The position numbers and the translations under genes are program-made. A stretch of DNA of 64,000 bases from Dendrolimus kikuchii (Eukaryota > Arthropoda > Insecta > Lepidoptera > Lasiocampidae), in assembly GCA_019925095.2 (NCBI GenBank), contig CM034414.1, positions 5,132,501-5,196,500 on the forward strand, written 5' to 3'. Under the pieces are notes generated by a model, which saw only the letters and a list, made by a program, of their open reading frames with translations, was not told the DNA's origin and searched no databases. Below, piece by piece: positions 32,801-43,859 of the stretch. Each line of letters opens with the position of its first letter. Within the stretch, counting starts at the first letter, position 1.

Positions 32801-33154
32801 CATTTGTTCCTGAAATAAATTTCGTGAAATACACACTTCAAAATAACATGCGATGCCGCGGAGAAGTTCTTAGTAGGTATTAAAATAAAACCCTTTATAT
32901 TTATTCTCTTTAGAAAAAGCAAAAACATAAAACAAGGATCAAAAATGTTGTTCGCCTCATAATGAGCTGAAGCGTTTTGATGCTATCTCACACGTCCGAA
33001 GGACACAGTTCCATAGCTTTGAAATGTACGGGAGTGTATTTTGAACGTATACTCTCTAGTGTTTCTAGTTTTATTGGTAACAAAAAAGATTATCTTTGAA
33101 GGTAAATAAGCACTAACGGATTTGTGACATGTTTGTGGTTGAGAGAGAGAGAGA
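32801..33154. other. unassigned sequence
   Basis: No gene or repeat recognised. Confidence 0.3.
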
Positions 33155-33290
33155 GATAACACTTTATTGCACACCAAAATATACAATTACAGAAACATAC
33201 CAGATTTACAATATTTTTCTAGGAAATACAATAGGCGGCCTTATCGCTCAAAGCGATCTCTTCCAGGTAACCTAAATCAAAAACAAATTT
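33155..33290 (-). repeat. LINE 3' tail with hairpin, minus orientation
   Basis: AACACTTTATTGCACACC, then TACAATAGGCGGCCTTATCG and CTCAAAGCGATCTCTTCCAG, is the reverse of the tail at 32,455. Confidence 0.75.
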
Positions 33291-33407
33291 GAATCAGGCG
33301 ATGTAGGTGGTGCAGGAATAAGACAATAGATACATAAATACTCACACTAATTTAACAAATAAATATACAGATAAATATCTAGTCTATTTTTTAAATACTT
33401 TAAAGCA

Positions 33408-33660
33408 GTTAAAAAGTCATGGTAGCATATTGGTTAGCGCACTTGCGCCCCAAACTCAAAGGGCGCGGGTTCAAATCTTGACCGGAAAGCATGCACCACT
33501 TAGGCTATTTTCTGACCTAATGAGATTTTTTTTATAGCTAAAGCAAAGAAGACAGGAAACAGGAAAGTGGTTACCGTCGCTTATGGACATTAGCAACAAC
33601 AGAGGTGCTGCCAATATGCTGCTGACCTCAAAGGTGAAACTAGAACCCGGCCACTGGCAA
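33408..33660 (+). mobile_element. R5 tRNA-headed SINE joined to an R1 scrap
   Basis: 33,408-33,523: AGCATATTGGTTAGCGCAC, GGGCGCGGGTTCAAATC (box B), CACTTAGGCTATTTTCTGAC. From 33,524 a T-run and GTGGTTACCGTCGCTTATGG, then GCAACAACAGAGGTGCTGCC, is a diverged R1/R3-type scrap on the minus strand. Confidence 0.65.
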
Positions 33661-34029
33661 CTAATAATTTTTTAGAGCTTTTGCTAACGTTCGGCTAATT
33701 TTTACGGCGTCTGTATAGAAATATTTATTTTATTATTATAATGGTAATGGAATTATTTGAAGTGAGTTTTTGTTACAAGAAACATTGACGGTCCCGTTCG
33801 AAATAATTTCCCGTATATTCTCTATACGCAGTTATGTCATTTTTGCCACCATACAAATTGTTCATATCAATTAGCCGCCAAAAGATTGCTTTTAGCGATA
33901 CAAGCATAAGTTTTTGCCGCGGTTTCGCGTGATATAATGGCGGCTGGTTTAGAGAGCCTTTACACCAGACTATACTTTAATAAAGTAATTCGCATATCAC
34001 AGGCTTGTTAAATATAAAAGTCCATGAAA
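33661..34029. other. unassigned AT-rich sequence
   Basis: No gene or repeat recognised. Confidence 0.3.
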
Positions 34030-34250
34030 ATTGGAACTTTTTTGTTGCTGTAGTAGTAGAGGGACGAGATGGGAGGAGTAGAATAGAGAGGGGATCGAGG
34101 AAATATATTTAGGGGAGGGCAAATTGGGACCAGAACTCACAAGCACCCTACGAAACGCAAATACCTCTCAAGGCTATCCGTTTCACGGCAATAATCTGTA
34201 CCTAGGAGCGTGAATTTGTACTCCCATGGCCTCATACGCTCAGAGAAGAC
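34030..34250 (-). repeat. R3-type repeat fragment
   Basis: The purine-rich middle (GAGGGACGAGATGGGAGGAG) and the ACTCACAAGCACCCTACG ... ACGGCAATAATCTGT end match R3 copies at 50,930-51,075. Confidence 0.55.
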
Positions 34251-34284
34251 TGATGCAAATAGTGAATAAATGATTAAATGAAAA

Positions 34285-34385
34285 CACTCGATTGTTCACC
34301 AAAAATTAAAACTAAATACAGTAAATGTCGTACAAAGGGCTGCCTTATCACTTAAAGTGATCTCTTTCAGGCAATCCCCTAAACT
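34285..34385 (-). repeat. LINE 3' tail, diverged
   Basis: GGGCTGCCTTATCACTTAAA and GTGATCTCTTTCAGGCAATC preserve the hairpin position of the tails at 32,455 and 33,155, but with changed arms. Confidence 0.6.
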
Positions 34386-34876
34386 AAGAAAAATATTAAG
34401 ACAATAGTGGTGGTGAAGACAATAAATAATAAGAAACATTCCAAGAATAAGTAAATAAAATAAATAATTATATACTTTATATACCATACAAAAATAAGAT
34501 ATAACATACTATATATATAATCAGCAGCATGTTTTAGACTTGCAAGGACCAAAGGTGCAGTAAGGTCAACATAAGCCACTGATGGCCAACTAAATAAAGC
34601 TCGAGATGGCCATAGGACGCCACAGACTGACTGACTAAGCCGACGATGCAAGCTATGCAAAGCCACAAATCGGCCATCGAAAGTTGCTGTGTAGGTACCA
34701 GTTGGGAAGCCTTCAGCGGTTCCAAGATCATGTCACTGGAGTGTCATGGCCCTTCGAGTTGAAACCGGGGCAAAGACTTTAACTCGACTCCTCAACCAAT
34801 TTTATCTAAAGGAGTTGGACACTTTAAGATAATATATAAACGAGATAATTCCAGCATGGCTAAATATACACACTCC
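34386..34876. other. unassigned; 34,530-34,760 slightly GC-richer
   Basis: The GC-richer block has overlapping minus-strand ORFs, but no motif was recognised. Confidence 0.3.
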
Positions 34877-35162
34877 TTTATGGCCTTTTCAGACTAGCGT
34901 TTTATGCGGGCGTTTAAGTTCGTATTTCAAGGCGTGTGTAGGCGCGTCACGCAACTCGTACGAGCGTTGACGCGCTTACAAAATCATATGATCGCGAGCT
35001 GCGATCTCTCTCCTCCCCGCATGTCCATATTGCTTTTGACACTCGCCACCACAGGTTGGAACGTACACACCGGAATAAGCCCATGTACGCGCGTTTGGCT
35101 TTTCGATGCACGTGTATGCCGAAACGACCGTAAAAAAAACGCTAGTCTGTAGGCGCCCTTAT
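34877..35162. mobile_element. 286-bp MITE with inverted ends
   Basis: CAGACTAGCGTTTTATGCG at 34,890 is inverted at the other end (AAAAAAAACGCTAGTCTG, to 35,150), with the outer parts also similar (TTATGGCC / GGCGCCCTTAT). The interior is GC-rich and has no transposase. Confidence 0.7.
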
Positions 35163-35469
35163 ACGCTATACAAGTAAATAAATAACTTGCGTTTTTGTCT
35201 GCATTAGTAGATCTTGTGATTTTTAAGACGATGCGTGTGAGATTCTAAGGCACGCTCTTTGGTATTCTGTTACTAAAATAACAAAGGCACTGTCAGAAAG
35301 ATTGAGGGCTGATATGGCGTAGTTTTTAGGGCTTCGATAACTAAAGTAAAAATCGACTAAATGCGTACCGTTTCATGCACTATATAGGGTTTTGCAAAGA
35401 TTATCGACTTTTATATGTTTCTTGCGATTTTAATCCGTCATTCTTACGTGGTAGAACTATGCTGGAATC
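35163..35469. other. unassigned AT-rich sequence
   Basis: No gene or repeat recognised. Confidence 0.3.
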
Positions 35470-35625
35470 ATTATCTTGTTCACAGATCTTAAGGATGGCT
35501 CGATCGATGTAGTACCTCGCTCTCACAGAATATTGGAATGAAACGGTTGGCCTTCAGCTAGTTGTGTTTCGTGCTATGAGTAAGAGTTCTGATGGCCCAC
35601 TTCCTCCTCCTATTAGTGATGGAAA
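35470..35625 (-). repeat. R8-family LINE fragment
   Basis: GGCTCGATCGATGTAGTACC, then CTCTCACAGAATATTGG and TGGCCTTCAGCTAG, parallels 15,110-15,180, the region upstream of the R8 V-E-T-L motif. Confidence 0.6.
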
Positions 35626-35938
35626 TTACAGCTATTTTAATATAATGATCATTGTCGTGAAATTATTTCCCTTCGTCACTGCTATTTCACCGGTGAAAAA
35701 TCACCATCAGATATTTTCGAAGTGACGATAAAATAATAGTACCGCGGCTTGTCACGGTGACGATAAGAACTCCAAGTGATTATTGGAACTGTGAAATGAA
35801 GTAATATGTTGCACTCTCAACGATAATTCACGGCGTTATAAATAACTTTATGATGAAATGCTGTTTTGGGGTTTTGTAGCCAAATTACAAAAACAAGGCT
35901 TTGGTCACCTCGTTTTTGAGATAATTAATTGTAATATT

Positions 35939-36165
35939 TTTTTAGATGGTCCAGCTTTTGGAGAGTCGTTACCGTCGTCTATAGACATTTAGAACACCAG
36001 GGGCGAAACAAACTAGTAGCCAGCGCATTAGGATGGAATAGAGAGATAGACAGAGGGATCAGACAGAAGGAACGGGACAGAAGGGATGGGATATGGAATT
36101 TGAATTTAGCTATCGGAACTCTCACTTATCGCAGGAAATAATACCAGGAACAAAAATTAATTAAA
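35939..36165 (-). repeat. R3 A-tailed repeat
   Basis: T-run, GATGGTCCAGCTTTTGG, GTTACCGTCGTCTATAGAC, GCCAGCGCATTAGGATGG, AGGGATGGGATATGG, GGAACTCTCACTTATCG. Confidence 0.75.
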
Positions 36166-36456
36166 AACTCCCATATGTAGGCTCCATAAAGATTACAATA
36201 GTATTTTACATTTAATTATTTGTATGGTTGTTCTTGTCCCGTTTCCTTTTAAGGTTGATAATTAATTTTGTAATGTACCCTCTTATTTCTAAACGATACA
36301 ATTGGCCATTTTCTTAATTGAATAATAGTTTTGTTACATTTTTATTTATTTTGTGATTACCGCTTGTTTTGTATAGAGTGGTGTTCTATAATTTACCATA
36401 ATTATATGTAACAATATTTGTCTATGGTTTGATGCGGTAATTGTGTAGATTATAAT

Positions 36457-37112
36457 TTAAAATGGGTGAAGGTAAGGAAAGGAATGCTCCGGTGGTTCGG
36501 GCATGTGGAAAGAATGCATGATGAAAGAATGACTTAACAGATATACAATGCAAAAGCGGATGGATGCAGAAGTCGTGGAAGGCCATGACACACCTTTATC
36601 CGTGCAGGAACGGAGAAAGAATACAATTTCCTGCGGCCCGGTGGCCTGTCGTAAGAGGCGACTAAACAACCCACAGCCAGGTGGTAGAGTATTTGCTCGA
36701 CTGGATGGTGACCACCCCTGGTCTAGAGTATGCCGCCATAACAACCTTGTGTTGTGTTCCGGCATTAATGACCAGGTTCCAGTCTCCTTTAAGAGAGCAT
36801 CAGCGCATTTGTAGCACCTTTGGTGTTGCAAATGTCCATAGGCGATGGTAACCGCTTTCCACCAAGTGGGCCGTCTGCCTGTCTGCTGAACTACTGCAAT
36901 AAAAAATAAAATAAAAAAACACCTTCCATGATCAAATTGATCGTGTACTAGCAGAAGGAGCCTTAAGAACAGACGAGCGTGCATGACAAGAGTTATGAAT
37001 GTGAAAGAAGCAAGTGAGGTGTGTAAGAATAAGCCTAAATGGCGCTCTGTTGTTCGTGCCTACCCCGCAAGGGATCTGGCGTGAAGTTATGTATGTATGT
37101 ATGTATAATTTA
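36457..37112 (+). pseudogene. R2 RTE-like LINE, plus orientation, split by R1
   Basis: 36,462-36,589 encodes V-R-K-G-M-L-R-W-F-G-H-V-E-R-M-H and the start of R-S-R-G-R-P. 36,926-37,082 encodes the H-D-Q-I-D-R-V and R-S-V-V-R-A-Y-P-A-R segment, then TTATGTATGTATGTATG. The small deletion AAGGAGCCTTAAG removes part of the G-D-V-R-S motif. Confidence 0.88.
36597..36918 (+). repeat. R1 A-tailed repeat inserted in R2
   Basis: Full R1 (TATCCGTGCAGGAACGGAG to TGCAATAAAAAATAAAATAA) with a 7-bp duplication of R2 sequence, ACACCTT, at 36,590-36,596 and 36,919-36,925. Insertion is in plus orientation. Confidence 0.92.
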
Positions 37113-37387
37113 AAATCTCTCAATTGCATATAGACGTACTGACTAATTTTATTTTAATGTTGGCAGACGTGATAGATTTTTTTAATGTGTTCGATTTATT
37201 TTATTACATGTAGAACTTGATGGACGGGCTTTAATATAGGTTTTTTTACTATTGTATATATATATTTAAGTTAGGTTTATTAATAGGATAGTTTAACTTT
37301 TAGTATTACAATTGACTTAAAAAAAACCAATAAATGGAAACTTGTAGAACTTTAAATATAATATTTTATATAAAATATTATCTAAAA

Positions 37388-37894
37388 TTACATACACACA
37401 TACATAACTTCACGCCAGTTCCCTTGCGGGGTAGGCACGAACAACAGACTGCCATTTAGGCTTAGTCTGTTCTTAAGGCTCCTGACATCAGCTTCTGCTA
37501 GTACACGATCAATTTGATCATGGAAGGTGTGTCGTAGCCTTCCACGACTTCTGCATCCATCCACTTTTGCATTGTATATCTGTTTAGTCATTCTTTCATC
37601 ATGCATTCTTTCCACATGGCCGAACCACCGGAGCATTCCTTTCCTTACCTTCACCCCGACACTCTCTTTCAGACCAACTCTCTTTCTTACTTCGGTATTA
37701 CGAACGCGGTCCGCGAGCGTCACTCCGCAGATTTTGCGCAGTGCTCGCATCTCGACCGCGTTTACTCTACTTTCATGCTCTCTCTTCCATATCCAACTCT
37801 CGCATCCATACGTGAGCGTAGGTACCAGCACCGCGTTGTGTATGGCGAGCTGGGCCTTCTGGCTGAGGTTCTTAGCGCCTAGAAGTTTACCTAA
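37388..37894 (-). pseudogene. R2 RTE-like LINE, longest open copy
   Basis: The minus strand has a 187-codon frame ending at 37,388. It includes L-L-G-A-K-N-L-S-Q-K-A-Q-L-A-I-H-N-A, then T-L-T-Y-G-C-E-S-W, then M-R-A-L-R-K-I-C-G-V-T-L-A-D-R-V-R-N, then R-W-F-G-H-V-E-R-M. An internal deletion near 37,465 removes part of the N-R-R-A-C-M segment. These motifs place R2 in the RTE clade. No polymerase catalytic domain is present. Confidence 0.88.
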
Positions 37895-37965
37895 CGTATG
37901 GTAATTATCTAAAATTACCATACGATAATATAACAATTTTTTGTCATTCATAACCTTTTTATTTA

Positions 37966-38239
37966 AAATAGTTTATCAATTACCAAAAATCCGCTATCGG
38001 TTGTGCCAATTTGCAAAGTTTCTTATACACTAAAATTGTTGAAGGGTTGGCGAGGTTTTCTAAAAATGTCTATTCAGTGTGTCAGTTCAGTATAAGAAAT
38101 GTATTTAAGTCGTAAGGTTCTCCGTTTATAAGTATAGTGACCAGTTGCTGTTCTTTTATTGCCAAAAAACCCTTCTGAGTAGTTGCAATTATTGCAATAG
38201 TTTCGTGGGGCAGTGTCATACTCTTCAACAAAATCCCTT
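37966..38239. other. unassigned sequence
   Basis: No gene or repeat recognised. Confidence 0.3.
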
Positions 38240-38960
38240 TAAAAACTTAATACGTCACACACCCTCAATTTGCGCTCCAATAATAATCCCCTGTCAAGGG
38301 CATCTGTACAACAACATTTTATTCCAAGTCTTTCGCCATGCAGGCTGTGTTATTTTGAAACTCTTTGCACACTGACGTCAGAAAAGCTAAATACATACAT
38401 TCATAACTTCACGCCAGTTCCCGTGCGGGGTAGGCCCGAACAACACAGCGCCATTTAGGCTTATTCTTACACACCTCACTTGTTTCTTTGACATTCATAG
38501 CTCTTGTCATGCACGCTCGTCTGTTCTTAAGGCTCCTGACATCACCTTCTGCTAGTACACGATCAATTTGATCATGGAAGGTGTGTCGTGGCCTTCCACG
38601 ACTTCTGTATCCATCCACTTTTGCATTGTATATCTGTTTAGTCATTCTTTCATCATGCATTCTTTCCACATGCCCGAACCACCGGAGCATTCCTTTCCTT
38701 ACCTTCACCCTGACACTCTCTTTCAGCTAAAAGCTAAATCTTTTGCAATATTTAAATAGTCTTACACAATAATGCATGTGCTAGTTTACTATACTTTACA
38801 CTGTAATCTGCTGTCCATATATATGTCATTGATTTTCCTTTTTCTGTGTTGCATAATAATTACAGATAATTTAAGAATTTCCTTTGAGTCAGGTTGCCTG
38901 GAAGAGATCGCTTTTAGCGATAAGGCCGCCTAAAACTAAACTAAAACTACTCTTTTTGCT
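38240..38960 (+). pseudogene. jockey/CR1-like LINE 3' end, split by RTE
   Basis: 38,240-38,391 (CGTCACACACCCTCAATTTG, TTATTCCAAGTCTTTCGCC) and 38,739-38,960 (TTTTGCAATATTTAAATAG, GTAATCTGCTGTCCATATA) match the LINE at 41,900-42,170. The hairpin tail CTGGAAGAGATCGCTTTTAG is at 38,900. The reading frame carries stops. Confidence 0.8.
38392..38728 (-). pseudogene. R2 RTE-like LINE inserted in a LINE relic
   Basis: A 99-codon minus-strand frame (38,708-38,409) has all C-terminal motifs. It is flanked by the 10-bp duplication AAAAGCTAAA (38,382-38,391 and 38,729-38,738), which is single-copy in the uninterrupted LINE at 42,050. Confidence 0.92.
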
Positions 38961-39164
38961 ACAAAATAAGTCATTAATATCGTAAATGTTCCTAAGTCCC
39001 AAGTATGCAGTGTTTTCGTTCTACTGACAATTATACACATATGTACATATGTACTTCGCACTCGCTTTAAAACAATTTCAATCTACCTTTTAAATTATTA
39101 TCTTGTAACTCGTTGTTTTCAAATACTTAACTTACTTACTAAAATTGTTACACACTCACGTCGT
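38961..39164. other. unassigned sequence
   Basis: Contains the palindromic ACATATGTACATATGTAC near 39,040. Otherwise nothing. Confidence 0.3.
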
Positions 39165-39305
39165 AGTTGTTAAGTCGCTGGAAGGGACTAACACCTAAGA
39201 GACAGGCTTGGCCTAGTTTAGGTGTTAGTACCCAAACAGTCTTAATTTTAAGACAACGTGTAAATTTAATTTTGGTGTCAATAAAAATCTTATTATTATT
39301 ATTAT
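39165..39305 (+). repeat. LINE 3' tail ending in (ATT)n
   Basis: GACTAACACCTAAGAGACAG, GTTTAGGTGTTAGTACCC (a hairpin with the former), then AATTTTGGTGTCAATAAAAA and CTTATTATTATT. Reads as a retrotransposon 3' UTR. Confidence 0.5.
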
Positions 39306-39960
39306 ACTGTATGTCTTTCAAGACCACGGGCCATAGAAATAGCCCGGACTTTTGGGGGGCTTGCGCGGGGCCACGGGAAGGCCAACACGTAGAGGCCCCT
39401 TGACAAATTTAATGTAAACGTGGCGTGACACTGACCGGCGATTATCCCTGTCTACACTATATAGTAATGCACCCAAGGACAAGCCCCGGCCAGTGTAGGA
39501 CTATTGTGGGAAATGAGGAAAGAAGTACCGGGCTATTGGGGTGAACTGCTTGTGGTACTAGGGGTCTGGGAATATGGGGACTATGGCGTCTGCCCGTCGC
39601 AATGTTCGGAGAACATGGGAAAATGGGCAGACGGTGACTCGCCACTCCCTGTATGGGCCCCAAAAAATGCCATAGAAGGCAGGGGCAACATGGGTGTGAG
39701 TGGCTAAGGGGTGTAGAGAGGTGGGCTGCAGGTTCACCGAAGCTACTTCTGACGTGATGCCATTTATCACTTCCACCCCTGGAGCTTGAGTCTTAGCTCT
39801 AGCGATCTTCACTCCATGCCGGCCGGCTAAGGCAAGCACGGAGGTGGGGGCCTTGCCTTGGCCCCCGGAGTCAGGTACGAGGTGTCGCTACTCACCTAAG
39901 GCTTCGCCACAAAGCCCCCCTGCGGGACCACAAAGCCCCCCTGCGGGAATTATTATTATT
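39305..39960 (+). repeat. R9 GC-rich repeat
   Basis: 39,305-39,505 is the reverse complement of 31,003-31,195. It is followed by a GC-rich block (CACAAAGCCCCCCTGCGGGA twice at 39,910 and 39,931) ending in TTATTATTATTATC. The composition contrasts sharply with the flanks. ORFs on both strands in the block have no recognised domain. Confidence 0.6.
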
Positions 39961-40269
39961 ATCATTATTTTGTTTTACCAAGTAACTATCATCTTGTTGT
40001 GCATTTTTGTAATTTTTGTTTTGTTGAATAATAAAGTGTTGTCTATGTCTATCCCAGAAAATGTTCAACAGCTTTCAATTAAAAAAAAAGTAAAGCAACG
40101 TTTGTACGAGAAGGCTTATTACACGACGAAGATTTTTTAGATGAGCATACCGATTGGGTATAATACGATCGCCATCAAGCTTTTTTTTCATATAAATTAC
40201 TTTGTTTAGAATAGAATAGAATACTTTATTTTTAAACTATGTACATAAACGTGGTATATTTTTATTTTT

Positions 40270-40581
40270 ATTTATTTTATTGCAGGAGTTCAGCAGACAG
40301 GCAGACGGCCCACTGGATGGAAAGCAGTTACCATCGCCTATGGACATTTGTAACACCAAAGGTGCTACAAATGCGCTGCTGCTCTCTTAAGGGAAACTGG
40401 AACCTTGTCACTAATGCCGGAACACAACTCGAAGGTTGTTATGGCGACATATTTTAGACCAGGGGTGGTAGCCATCCAGTCGGGCAAATGCCCTACCACC
40501 TGGCTGTGGGTTGTTAAGTCGCCTCTTACGACAGGCCGCCCGGCCGCAGGAAATTGTATTCTTTCTCCGTTCCTGCACGGA
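40270..40581 (-). repeat. R1 A-tailed repeat, full length
   Basis: ATTGCAGGAGTTCAGCAGAC to CTCCGTTCCTGCACGGA; close to consensus. Confidence 0.92.
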
Positions 40582-40849
40582 GTATAAATAGAATGAAGAA
40601 GCAATAGTTGGCCCAATGGGAGCGTACAAATAATATTTGTTATAATAGTTAAACCTTGTATTAGTATAAATTACATTTTAAAAAACGAATAATATTAGTA
40701 ATTATGAAGTAATGATATATTGCTGTGGAGTTTATTGCGCCGCTTCTTCTCCTTTAACAGTGACTAAAATTGTTTTGGAAGCAGTGGTAGACTCATGACT
40801 TTCAATAAGTACTAATAATAAGATTCCATTTTGAAAAAAAATCAATAAA
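40582..40849. other. unassigned AT-rich sequence
   Basis: No gene or repeat recognised. Confidence 0.3.
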
Positions 40850-41242
40850 TATAAACATTCATCCAACAATCCCTTATGAATCCTCATCAATCTGGGTTTC
40901 GCCCGGGCCATAGTACAACCACTGCACTGATTAAAATCACTGACGACATACGCCAAGGCATAGATCAAGGTTTGGTGACTATTGGTGACGGCCTCTGTGG
41001 TTGAGCGGGCTAAGCCTTTGCCGGCGTACCTCACTGCAACGCAGAGGTTCCGGGTTCGATTCCTGGTATACTAAATTTCGGAAACGTATTTTCTCCGTTA
41101 TTTACTATGGTCTGGGTATCTGGGATCGGCCCCAGAGTAGTCCGTTGTATATTACCCATAACACAAGCGTAACTTGCTTAATTTGGGGATATACAATATG
41201 TGTGTTTGTCTGCTGATTATTATATATTATATATATTATTAT

Positions 41243-41291
<49 letters not shown>

Positions 41292-42217
41292 TATATTATT
41301 ATTATATATTATTCTGTCACTGCTAGACTTCAGCAGTGCATTTAATCACGTAGACTTTGATATTCTTACTGAAATTCTCCGCTCTCTCAACATATCTCCA
41401 TCCGCAATTGATTGGTTTCATAGTTACCTGATTGAACGCCGGCAACGAGTTCGTATCGATGATATGTTGTCATCGTGGCAAAATCTCTCTGCCGGCGTTT
41501 TATCTCCTCTTCTATTTTCTATCTTCTTCCTATCATCTCTATGCAGTCGATTTGCAGATTTATACTCAGGCGCCTAAAGATAACTTACATAACGCTATTA
41601 AACTTATCAATGATGAGATCATCCGCATATACAACTGAAGTACCTCCCATGGACTTAGAGTCAATCCCGACTATGCTGATGCTTGCTATCTTAATCTCAC
41701 TCAAGAGCAACTTATTAAGCTCGAGCGTCTTCAAAATGTTTGCATAAGGTTCATATTTGGTTTAAAAAAATATGACCACGTTTCTGAATATCGCAAAAAG
41801 CTCGAGTGGTTGCCTATCTCACTTCGCCGGAATGCTCATCTTCTCAACTTACTATATCGTATACTGTTTATACCTTATACCCCTCCTTATCTTAAGGAAT
41901 GTTTCAACTTCCTTCATACGTCACATACACTCAATTTGCGCTCCACTAATAATCTCCTGTTAATGGCACCTGCACACTCTTCAACATTTTATTCCAACTC
42001 CTTCGCCATGCAGGCTGTCTTACTTTGGAACTCTTTGCCCACTGATGTCAGAAAAGCTAAATCTTTTGCCATATTTAAAAATTCACTTAGGAATCATTAT
42101 GTAAGTCTTACGCAATAATGTATGTGCTAGTTTACAATAGACTGTAATCTGCTGTCCATGTGTGTCATTTTTTTCTTTTCATTTTCTTTGTTTAATTTCC
42201 TTTTCTTTGTTGCATAA
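40850..42217 (+). pseudogene. jockey/CR1-like LINE with reverse transcriptase motifs, split and deleted
   Basis: 40,853-40,983 encodes N-P-H-Q-S-G-F-R-P-G-H-S-T-T-T-A-L. After an inserted SINE, 41,311-41,500 encodes L-L-D-F-S-S-A-F-N-H-V-D-F-D, then D-W-F-H-S-Y-L and R-R-Q-R-V-R-I, the fingers/palm of a non-LTR reverse transcriptase. The Y-A-D-D region near 41,545 is degraded (Y-A-V-D-L-Q-I-Y). An internal deletion then joins to the C-terminal tail (41,810-42,118; L-E-W-L-P-I-S-L-R-R, L-L-W-N-S-L-P-T-D-V-R). Several frameshifts make it inactive. Confidence 0.85.
40984..41310 (+). mobile_element. R4 tRNA-headed SINE inserted in a LINE
   Basis: Full-length: GACGGCCTCTGTGGTTGAG, box A-like TGGTTGAGCGGG, box B GGGTTCGATTCC, body ACTATGGTCTGGGTATCTGG, ending TGTCTGCTGATTATTATATA and an AT microsatellite. 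It sits between codons for L-V-T-I and L-S-L-L-D-F-S-S of the LINE; the target duplication is short and ambiguous (ATT/TATT). Confidence 0.9.
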
Positions 42218-42409
42218 TGGAGACTGGAACTTGGTCACTAATGCCGGAATACAACTCAAGGTTGTTATGGCGACATGCTTTAGAACAGGGGTGGTAGCCA
42301 TCCAGTCGGGCAAATGCCCTACCACCTGGCTGTGGGTTGTTAAGTCGCCTCTTACGACAGGCCGCCCGGCCGCAGGAAATTGTATTCTTTCTCCGTTCCT
42401 GCACGGATA
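42218..42409 (-). repeat. R1 repeat lacking its A-tail half
   Basis: Begins abruptly at GGAGACTGGAAC inside the LINE tail and ends at CCTGCACGGAT. The 3' (A-tail) part is missing, unusual for retroposed copies; likely a deletion after insertion. Confidence 0.85.
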
Positions 42410-42478
42410 AACGGATATTTTCGAAACATGATTGGCACAAAGCTAATCGTTTCACGCAGATAATCTGTGAGAGGGCAG

Positions 42479-42711
42479 TATAATTCGCGCCACGTAAAAA
42501 GAACTCTGGCTCTGAACCTGCGCAGTGAGCGTTTTATCGATCAAATTGGTGGTATGAAGGGGGCGAGACTAAGTAGCTAGTAAAGTACCTAATAAGATTC
42601 TACAATAAACCAATTACTCATACAACATTACCCTGGTACTTTAGGATACACCTGCGCAGACACATCGCCTCCACTACCGCTCAGAGCTCTTTTTACGTGG
42701 CGGGACCTATA
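42479..42711. mobile_element. 233-bp MITE with about 28-bp inverted ends
   Basis: CGCCACGTAAAAAGAACTCTG (left) is inverted as CAGAGCTCTTTTTACGTGGCG (right), and TATA lies at both outer edges. No coding sequence. Confidence 0.75.
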
Positions 42712-43859
42712 TCACACTAATTAAGTCGGCCCTAAACTCTACCACGTGCAAACGTACAGAGTTTAGAAGATATGATAGTAAATATTAGTATCGCGCGGAC
42801 AAAGACGCGGGCACTTGTAGTCAAATAATTAAATTAGTAACCCTTATAATGCGAGGTATGGTACCGGCTGCCAACAAATCGAATCGTGGGAATGATCATA
42901 TGGAATTGCTTAACGAACAACGAAAACTGTGGCGACGGCTATCATATTACAAGATTAATAAAAATAAAGTAAATAATGAATAATTATTGAATAGAACATT
43001 TTCTAGCTGCCGGGGCCTGTTAGCAGCAATACCTGTTTAAAAAAGTCGAATTCCAATCTGAGTTTTTTACTGATCGATAACAAATTCTATGTAGGTAATG
43101 AAATGTGCGATATTTTTTTCCCGGGAATCCCGCGGGAATTTCAAGTCAAGCGTGAATGAAGTCGCGGGCATATATATCCTAGTAATATATATAAGCAACG
43201 GTTGTAGGTAATTTTTTTAACAAATAGTTGGGTCTTCGTGTTAAAAATCTGTAATGTGTAGAGAAATTTCTGTTTTCGAGTCGTCGTAAAATAATCTCGT
43301 TTAGTATCAGTCAAAGACCTACTACAAACGATCCATAAGAAGTACCTTTTTTGGACAATTCGTGGCATAAAAAATTAGAAGTCTTCTCTTCTTCTAGAAG
43401 TAGAGATGGAAATGTGTGTGTAGTGGCATACTGCTGAAACATTCCTACCAAATTTTAATCATGTACAAATATGCTCTGATGGTCAGAGTCCAGCAATCTG
43501 AGCCGCACAGATTTGGCAACAGCTTTGAGACTTCGTTCAGGACACACTTCATCAAGCAAGTTTGGACAACTCATGAAAAAAGTTACTACGCCTGATTGCG
43601 TACAGTGTAGTCCAGTAGAGGATTTCCTACATATGTACATATGTTGGTCAAATGTGCCCTGAACGATGAATATAAAAAGGATAACTTTGGAGATATTCTA
43701 CAAATAAAAGAATGTAACACAATTCTCGTTTGTTTTATGTCGGAATGTATATAATGTATGTATGTATGATATGTAAAATGTATCTGTGAATAAGTGTTTG
43801 ATTAATTGCAGAGTGATATTGTCACTGTACTGATTTTTTTTTCATCTTTATTTATTTGG
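42712..43859. other. unassigned sequence
   Basis: No gene. A CCCGGGAATCCCGCGGGAAT palindrome-rich word is at 43,122. Minus-strand ORFs at 43,141 and 43,455 have no recognised domain. Confidence 0.35.

Larger units (their letters stand above)
36200..37965 (+). repeat. R15 repeat unit, interrupted by two RTE copies
   Basis: 36,200-36,456 (GTTGTTCTTGTCCCGTTTCC, TGTACCCTCTTATTTCTAAA, GCGGTAATTGTGTAG), 37,115-37,387 (GTTGGCAGACGTGATAG, TTTATTTTATTACATGTAG) and 37,895-37,965 match 48,350-48,515 and 48,824-49,035. The unit is about 600 bp, non-coding and of unknown class. Confidence 0.65.

Noticed and set aside
39457..39839. Overlapping ORFs in the GC-rich R9 block
   Set aside because: Both strands are open because of base composition. 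No recognised domain, and part of the block is a repeat.
40984..41080. tRNA gene (good box A and box B)
   Set aside because: The sequence lacks a complete cloverleaf and is the head of a multi-copy SINE with a common body and tail.
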